This document shows positions 5,212 through 9,949 of a stretch of 9,949 bases of DNA, one piece after another. The stretch comes from Akkermansiaceae bacterium (lineage in GTDB: Bacteria; Verrucomicrobiota; Verrucomicrobiia; Verrucomicrobiales; Akkermansiaceae). The number at the start of each line of letters is the position of its first letter. Position 1 is the stretch's first letter. Location of the stretch: positions 1 to 9,949 of the forward strand of contig JAHDGN010000092.1 in the NCBI GenBank assembly GCA_020627645.1, written 5' to 3'. Position numbers and translations under genes: made by a program. Below the pieces are notes generated by a model, which saw only the letters and a program-made list of their open reading frames with translations, did no database searches and had not been told where the DNA came from.

Positions 5212-6666
5212 ATGGCGGAACCGTCTTTGGCCCTTTCTTTTGATGATGTCCTTTTGCAGCCGGGATTAAGCGATCTGGTGCCTGCTGAGGCTGATGTTTC
5301 TACCGAACTCTGCGACGGCATACAGATCAACATTCCGATCGTTTCGGCGGCGATGGATACGGTTTCAGAAACTGAATTGGCAATTTCATTGGCGAGGGAA
5401 GGGGGGATTTCGGTGATCCATCGGGCATGCCCAATTGATGAGCAGGCATCGATGGTTGCTAAGGTCAAGCGTTCTGAAAATGCGGTGATTCACGACCCAA
5501 TGACGGTTCGGAGAGAGTATACGGTGGCTGAAGTGAGGGAGATCATGGCACGGGAGGGGTTTTCAGGTTTCCCGGTGGTGGACGAACATGGAAAGTTGGA
5601 GGGAATGGTTACGGGAAGGGATTTGAGGCACATTCCAAGTGATGGGGCTCTGGTTGAGGATGTGATGACTCCCATGGATAGTTTGGTGACGGCTCCGGCT
5701 GAGATGGGTCAAACGGAAGCACGAAGGATTCTCTATGAGAATCGAATTGAAAAATTGCCTCTTGTGAATCAGGACGGAACTTTAGCGGGGCTTATTACGG
5801 GGGCTGATATTGAAAAGAGGATTACTTTTACTAGTGCTGCGAAAGACCCGAATGGCCAATTACGTTGTGGAGCGGCGGTGGGACCAGGGCCTGAGTTTTT
5901 GGATCGAGCTAAGGCTTTGATCGAAGCGGGTGCCGATGCGTTGTTCATTGATGCTGCGACGGGGCACACATCTCGAGTGATGGAGGTGATTGGGAGATTG
6001 CGTGAGCTGGGTGATGTTCCCGTGGTGGCAGGAAATGTGGTGACAGAAAGAGGGGCGATTGATTTGATCGAGGCTGGAGCTAGTTGTTTGAAAGTGGGAG
6101 TTGGGCCAGGGTCGATCTGTACAACGAGAGTTATTTCTGGGGTTGGGATGCCCCAGTTTACGGCGGTGCAAAATGTGGCACGAGCAGCGCATGAGAGGGG
6201 GGTGAAAGTGATTGCGGATGGTGGGATTCGGTATTCGGGAGACATTACTAAGGCTTTGGCCGCAGGTGCGGATTTAGTGATGCTGGGGTCTTTGTTAGCT
6301 GGAACTCGCGAGAGTCCAGGCCAGACCGTGCATTCGCAGGGGCGGAGATTTAAGACCTATCGAGGAATGGGGTCGATTGGTGCGATGAGAAAAGGAGCGG
6401 GAGATCGGTACGGTCAGAATTCGAGCGGCAAATTGGTTGCAGAAGGGGTAGAGGGGCGAGTTCCCTATAAAGGACCTTTAGCGGATGTTGTTTTTCAGTT
6501 GATGGGTGGTTTGAGGTCTGGAATGGGGTATGTTGGAGCAAAAGATTTGAGGGAACTGAGGGAAAAAGCAGAGTTTGTGAGGATTACTCCGGGCGGATTA
6601 CGTGAGAGTCATGCTCATGATATTACGATTACGGAAGAGCCGACGAACTACCAACCTGTTTCGTAG
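5212..6666 (+). CDS. guaB: Inosine-5'-monophosphate dehydrogenase GuaB
   Basis: GuaB is a cytoplasmic enzyme that oxidises IMP to XMP with NAD+, the first committed step of GMP synthesis. The protein has 484 residues, normal for bacterial IMPDH (about 485-490). It starts with the typical ALSFDDVLLQPG (7-18). A TIM-barrel half is followed by two CBS domains (about 92-145 and 150-205), the usual regulatory insert that senses purine nucleotides. The rest of the barrel follows: VGVGPGSICTTR (295-306) with catalytic Cys303, VIADGGIRYSGD (333-344) for phosphate binding, TYRGMGSIGAM (382-392) and the mobile flap GVEGRVPYKGPL (412-423) with Arg416 and Tyr419. LRSGMGYVGA and the ending TPGGLRESHAHDI are also canonical. 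One region differs from the commonest form: FIDAATGHT (245-253), where many IMPDHs have D-S/T-S/A-x-G-H-S. Start ATG 5212 matches the usual family N-terminus but lacks a Shine-Dalgarno sequence. guaA follows 34 bp after the stop. Confidence 0.98.
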   Translation: MAEPSLALSFDDVLLQPGLSDLVPAEADVSTELCDGIQINIPIVSAAMDTVSETELAISLAREGGISVIHRACPIDEQASMVAKVKRSENAVIHDPMTVRREYTVAEVREIMAREGFSGFPVVDEHGKLEGMVTGRDLRHIPSDGALVEDVMTPMDSLVTAPAEMGQTEARRILYENRIEKLPLVNQDGTLAGLITGADIEKRITFTSAAKDPNGQLRCGAAVGPGPEFLDRAKALIEAGADALFIDAATGHTSRVMEVIGRLRELGDVPVVAGNVVTERGAIDLIEAGASCLKVGVGPGSICTTRVISGVGMPQFTAVQNVARAAHERGVKVIADGGIRYSGDITKALAAGADLVMLGSLLAGTRESPGQTVHSQGRRFKTYRGMGSIGAMRKGAGDRYGQNSSGKLVAEGVEGRVPYKGPLADVVFQLMGGLRSGMGYVGAKDLRELREKAEFVRITPGGLRESHAHDITITEEPTNYQPVS

Positions 6667-6687
6667 TCTGGAGTCTAGGTTAACGAA

Positions 6688-6693
6688 TATATT
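6688..6693 (+). promoter_or_regulatory. Weak -10-like box (TATATT) before guaA
   Basis: TATATT lies exactly 7 nt before the ATG at 6701, within the short guaB-guaA gap. There is no recognisable -35 at 16-18 bp. It may be an internal promoter giving a leaderless guaA mRNA in addition to read-through from guaB, or just AT-rich spacer. The evidence is spacing alone. Confidence 0.25.
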
Positions 6694-6700
6694 TTGAGTG

Positions 6701-8224
6701 ATGAAGGAATTGAGACATGTGGCGGTTTTGGATTTTGGTTCGCAGTATACCCAATTGATTGTGCGTCGGGTACGGGAGCTAGGATATTACGCTAAGTTGT
6801 ATGCCCCCGAGGAATTGGGGAAGATTGGTGAACCTGGGGCGATTATTCTATCGGGAGGACCGAAGAGTACGAGTGAGGAAGATGCCCCTGATATTGATTT
6901 TGAGCGATTAAAAGAATTTCAGGTTCCAGTGTTGGGTGTGTGTTATGGCATGCAGCTCTTAAACATCAAATTTGGGGGTTCCGTGGAAGCCAGCACGAAG
7001 CGTGAATATGGTCCAGCAGCCCTGAAGCCTATCTGTGGGAATGATTTGTATGAGGGGGTTTCCAATGAGTCGCAGGTGTGGATGAGTCATTCGGATACTG
7101 TTAGAGATCTACACCCAGAAGCGGAGGTGATTGCGACGAATCAACATGGAACACCGGTGAGTTTACGCTGGCCTGGAGGATTTTATGGGATTCAGTTTCA
7201 TCCAGAAGTCACGCATTCGCACGAGGGAATGAGGATATTGAATAACTTTTTGCTTCAGGCCGATACGTTGCAGGAATTTCATATTGAAGATTTTAAGAGG
7301 GAATTGATCGAAGGGATTAAGGGTGAGGTGGGTGATAAGCAGGTCGTATGTGGTGTGAGTGGCGGGGTAGATAGTACTGTTCTGGCGGTGCTTTTGAATG
7401 AGGCGGGCGTCAATGTTCGGGCAATCTTTGTGGATAATGGTTTGTTGAGGAAAGATGAGGCGATTGCGGTTCAAAATAATTTTCATCGAATGGGGGTGGA
7501 GATAGAGACGGTGGATGCGTCGGAGATCTTTTTAGATGCTCTTGCCGGAAAGGAAGACCCTGAGGAGAAGAGGAAAATCATTGGTAATTTATTTATTGAT
7601 GTTTTTTGGACAGCGGTGGGGGATGCGGAAATATTGGCTCAGGGCACGTTGTATCCTGATGTGATTGAGAGTGCATCGAATGAGAAATCTAAGGCCTCGG
7701 TGATCAAGACTCATCATAATCGAGTGCCAAAGATCTTGGAGTTGCAGGAACAAGGGAAAGTTTTGGAACCATTGGCGGAGTTGTTTAAAGATGAAGTTAG
7801 GGAATTGGGGGCAGCTTTGGGAATCGCTCCTGATATTCTTGGGCGCCACCCGTTTCCGGGGCCAGGCTTGGCGGTGAGGTGTCCAGGTGCTGTTGACCGA
7901 GAGCGATTGGATATCATCCGAGAATGTGACGCGATTTTCATCGGGAAATTGAAGGAGCATGGATGGTATGACCGAGTGTGGCAGGCTTACGCCGGTTTGA
8001 TTCCAGTAAAGACAGTTGGGGTGAAAGGGGATGAACGGAGCTATGAGTGGGCTACAAATTTACGTGCGGTTATTTCCGAAGATGCAATGACCGCTGAATG
8101 GGTGGAGTTACCAGGGCAGTTATTGCGTGAGGCGAGTCAGGATATTTTGAACCAGGTGAAAGGAATCAATAGGGTTCTGTATGATATCTCTACCAAACCT
8201 CCTGCGAGTATCGAGTGGGAGTAG
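6701..8224 (+). CDS. guaA: GMP synthase (glutamine-hydrolysing) GuaA
   Basis: GuaA aminates XMP to GMP in the cytoplasm, using ATP and ammonia from glutamine. From ATG 6701 the protein has 507 aa, slightly shorter than the E. coli enzyme (525); GTG 6698 would add one residue. The class-I glutamine amidotransferase domain (about 6-187) shows LDFGSQYTQLIVRRVRE (10-26), GVCYGM (79-84) with nucleophile Cys81, and FHPEV (166-170) with His167 and Glu169. The ATP pyrophosphatase domain follows, with P-loop SGGVDST (220-226), VDNGLLRKDE (244-253), ILAQGTLYPDVIES (311-324), IKTHHNRV (335-342) and LFKDEVRELG (361-370). The C-terminal dimerisation domain ends in the expected KPPASIEWE. All residues I know to be essential are present. 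It sits 34 bp behind guaB in the pathway order and is very likely co-transcribed. It converges with the next gene, the stop codons being 15 bp apart, and I see no hairpin terminator between them. Confidence 0.98.
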   Translation: MKELRHVAVLDFGSQYTQLIVRRVRELGYYAKLYAPEELGKIGEPGAIILSGGPKSTSEEDAPDIDFERLKEFQVPVLGVCYGMQLLNIKFGGSVEASTKREYGPAALKPICGNDLYEGVSNESQVWMSHSDTVRDLHPEAEVIATNQHGTPVSLRWPGGFYGIQFHPEVTHSHEGMRILNNFLLQADTLQEFHIEDFKRELIEGIKGEVGDKQVVCGVSGGVDSTVLAVLLNEAGVNVRAIFVDNGLLRKDEAIAVQNNFHRMGVEIETVDASEIFLDALAGKEDPEEKRKIIGNLFIDVFWTAVGDAEILAQGTLYPDVIESASNEKSKASVIKTHHNRVPKILELQEQGKVLEPLAELFKDEVRELGAALGIAPDILGRHPFPGPGLAVRCPGAVDRERLDIIRECDAIFIGKLKEHGWYDRVWQAYAGLIPVKTVGVKGDERSYEWATNLRAVISEDAMTAEWVELPGQLLREASQDILNQVKGINRVLYDISTKPPASIEWE

Positions 8225-8239
8225 AGCGGGAGATTTATT

Positions 8240-9949
8240 TTAGGGATTTTGAGTTGCTGAAATTTGGAAGAATAACTTTTCAGGTACAGGGCCGCTGATG
8301 ATTGCTCGGACGGTCGTGGTGCCGGGGAAAGGGGTATTTAGCTGTGGGAAGAGGGTGATATTTGTTGAACCCAGGCTGTTGCCGCTGGGGATTCTTGTGA
8401 GTAAGTTTGGGGACCAACAGTAGGATAAGCTGATATCGGAAGCTAGGTTTGGATTTTGTGGGTGACTGAAGCTAAAGATGGTGGGCGAGATTTGAACTGG
8501 GGCTGATATTCCTGGAGCATTGGCTTTTCCTGGATGGGTGCCAAAGATGTTCTCGATGCTATTTGGGGTTCCATCGTTGTCGGGATCGTCGTCTAAACCG
8601 AGTTGTGAGGTTAGTCCAAATGAGTTAATCCATGAAGCAAAGTTTTGAGGGCTACCAGCATTGTTGACAGTGAGAATTTCAGAGAGTGCATACATTCGGT
8701 GCTCGTTGGTAGCACTTGTGTTGTAGTTTCTCATCCAGCTAAATCCAGGGGAATCAGCGCGGCCTGTTCTTATATTCGGAGAGTTGCCAAGTGGGCGGCC
8801 TGGGAAGGTGGAACCGTCACCTTCAGATCCAGTAAAGATAGTCCCGAGGTTTGAAGTAACCAGATTTCCAAACTCATTATATGTCGGAGCTATGTTGATT
8901 CCGTTCCAAAGATCCTGATTGTCGACGGCTGCTAAAGAGGTGCCATCCATAAGGAAAATAGGGGCTCCATTTCCGTCGGCGTTTGGGTTAGTTCCGGTAT
9001 TGTCATGTGCATCGGTGGTGGCGGTCGAGCCGACGGCTTTCCATGTTGCGGACCCTAAGGTGGGGGTGGCAGAGGCAAGGTTTTGGACGAAGGTGTTGTA
9101 GGTGGCGATATTGCTCGAGGTTGCTCGAGTCGTGCCACTGGTAACAAACAGGAGTCGATAAGGGTCTCCAGCCTGCCACGGCTGATTGGTGGCAGGGTTA
9201 ATTCCACCATTTGCGGTGAGATCAAGAATTCCAAGTTGTCCTTGAGGTGCGTTTGAAGTTTCGGTGAATCGAACGTGATCGAAATCCAGGGCAAAAGAGC
9301 CCCCAGACTCTTTGACAATTCGAATTGCTAGAGGGAGGTTGGCATTTAGGTTTTCTGGTGTGTTCCAGCTGATTGAAACATCGGTGAATTTTCCTGCTGA
9401 GTTTTCTCCTCGAATTGTATCAAGGTTGTTTTTTGAGAATGACTGACTTTGGACAGCAACTCCGTTGGCGGTGATTTCGAGACGAGCGTTGCCAAACGAA
9501 GAGGGGTCGTTCCGGACGCCTATGGCAACGGTAAGCTTGTAAGTTGAGAGGGGCTTGGCAAGAACTCGCGTACTTTGGAGGAAATAGTTTCCTGGAGATC
9601 CGTTTCTGAGCGTCGCGGTGTGTTTGCCGTTCATATTTGGCAAAATTCCCCCATTGATAAAATCAGAGGAGTTGTTGTAGCTACTATTGCTCGGATTCAT
9701 GACTCCATTGTTGCCATCGGCAGCACTTAAGCCGTCGGCAGACAAAACTCGCCACCCAAGCGGGCGTGCGGCATTATTTGCGGAGGTGTTGATGAGTCTT
9801 GATTTGCCATCTCCGATTGGACTGACACCAGAAATACCGGGAATTCGGTTATTTTCGAAGTTGCCATTGACTGGGGTGATTGAGGGGGACCCCTCAAGGA
9901 TATTGACTAGATAATCGGCACGTTCCAATAGGTTTTCTGGTGTCAAATG
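8240..9949 (-). CDS. Large secreted multi-domain protein, N-terminus cut off by window edge
   Basis: The frame is open from the stop at 8242-8240 to the window edge, 569 codons with no convincing start, so the N-terminus lies beyond it. Numbering from TTG 9946 as residue 1, residues ~25-232 look like a jelly-roll carbohydrate-binding-type domain: VNGNFEN and GW near its start, LTVAIGVRND (138-147), SFGNARLEITANG (150-162) and ALDFDHVRF (219-227) at its end. Residues ~238-428 are a second module with QAGDPYRLLFVTSGTTRAT (258-276), ATYNTFVQ, STATTDAHDNTGT and WMRNYNTS...MYALSEIL. I know this pattern from secreted and PEP-CTERM-type proteins of aquatic bacteria but not its function. Residues ~450-470 are an Asp-rich, calcium-binding-like stretch (DDDPDNDGTPNSIE). 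Residues ~480-568 are a terminal beta module ending EKLFFQISATQNP. The sequence is rich in Asn, Ser, Thr and Gly, typical of exported proteins. It may be a surface or extracellular carbohydrate-active protein. The catalytic part, if any, would be upstream. Confidence 0.65.
   Translation of the reverse strand, partial: HLTPENLLERADYLVNILEGSPSITPVNGNFENNRIPGISGVSPIGDGKSRLINTSANNAARPLGWRVLSADGLSAADGNNGVMNPSNSSYNNSSDFINGGILPNMNGKHTATLRNGSPGNYFLQSTRVLAKPLSTYKLTVAIGVRNDPSSFGNARLEITANGVAVQSQSFSKNNLDTIRGENSAGKFTDVSISWNTPENLNANLPLAIRIVKESGGSFALDFDHVRFTETSNAPQGQLGILDLTANGGINPATNQPWQAGDPYRLLFVTSGTTRATSSNIATYNTFVQNLASATPTLGSATWKAVGSTATTDAHDNTGTNPNADGNGAPIFLMDGTSLAAVDNQDLWNGINIAPTYNEFGNLVTSNLGTIFTGSEGDGSTFPGRPLGNSPNIRTGRADSPGFSWMRNYNTSATNEHRMYALSEILTVNNAGSPQNFASWINSFGLTSQLGLDDDPDNDGTPNSIENIFGTHPGKANAPGISAPVQISPTIFSFSHPQNPNLASDISLSYCWSPNLLTRIPSGNSLGSTNITLFPQLNTPFPGTTTVRAIISGPVPEKLFFQISATQNP

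Noticed and set aside
4665..5468. A 267-codon minus-strand open frame opposite the glutaredoxin-like gene and the start of guaB
   Set aside because: It overlaps two well-recognised genes, a promoter and a terminator, and its translation is Ser/Pro/Leu-rich with no motif. The window's strand bias depletes stop codons on the minus strand and makes such frames common.

Overview
The window looks like ordinary chromosome from a Verrucomicrobiota bacterium, probably near Verrucomicrobiales. This rests on protein style rather than a marker gene. Two secreted proteins end in the modules common in that phylum: a dockerin/TSP3-like Asp-rich 'DDDPDNDGTPN' stretch and a short terminal beta domain ending in 'YYRL' or 'LFFQI'. 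There is also a DUF6268-like outer-membrane barrel, a DPBB-type exported protein and a CGWS glutaredoxin. Start codons mostly lack a Shine-Dalgarno sequence. I saw no mobile element, tRNA, rRNA, CRISPR array or phage gene.

Layout from left to right. (1) Minus strand: an unrecognised 144-aa protein (20-454), then pdxA (586-1524), which sits 2 bp behind a beta-barrel outer-membrane protein gene (1527-2405). (2) A 61-bp divergent intergenic region with a perfect 7-bp-arm palindrome, then a plus-strand secreted protein with two tandem discoidin-like repeats (2467-3738). (3) A convergent minus-strand exported DPBB/RlpA-like protein (3752-4564). (4) Plus strand: a glutaredoxin-like gene (4713-5093) with a near-consensus promoter in front and a strong hairpin terminator behind, then the guaB-guaA pair (5212-8224). 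(5) A minus-strand multi-domain secreted protein (8240 to the window edge), truncated at its N-terminus.

How the genes fit together: guaB and guaA are the two consecutive steps from IMP to XMP to GMP and are almost certainly one transcription unit. pdxA is one step of DXP-dependent pyridoxal phosphate synthesis. The remaining genes concern the envelope or extracellular space (barrel, discoidin-like protein, DPBB protein, large surface protein) and redox (glutaredoxin). I found no evidence that these form one dedicated system.

The strongest signals beyond gene calls are two. First, G and T are enriched on the plus strand even where genes lie on the minus strand, so codon and amino-acid use differ by strand. 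Second, TAnnnT -10-like boxes recur 4-7 nt before start codons that lack a Shine-Dalgarno sequence, suggesting leaderless mRNAs. I do not see a convincing new defence, mobile or biosynthetic system here.
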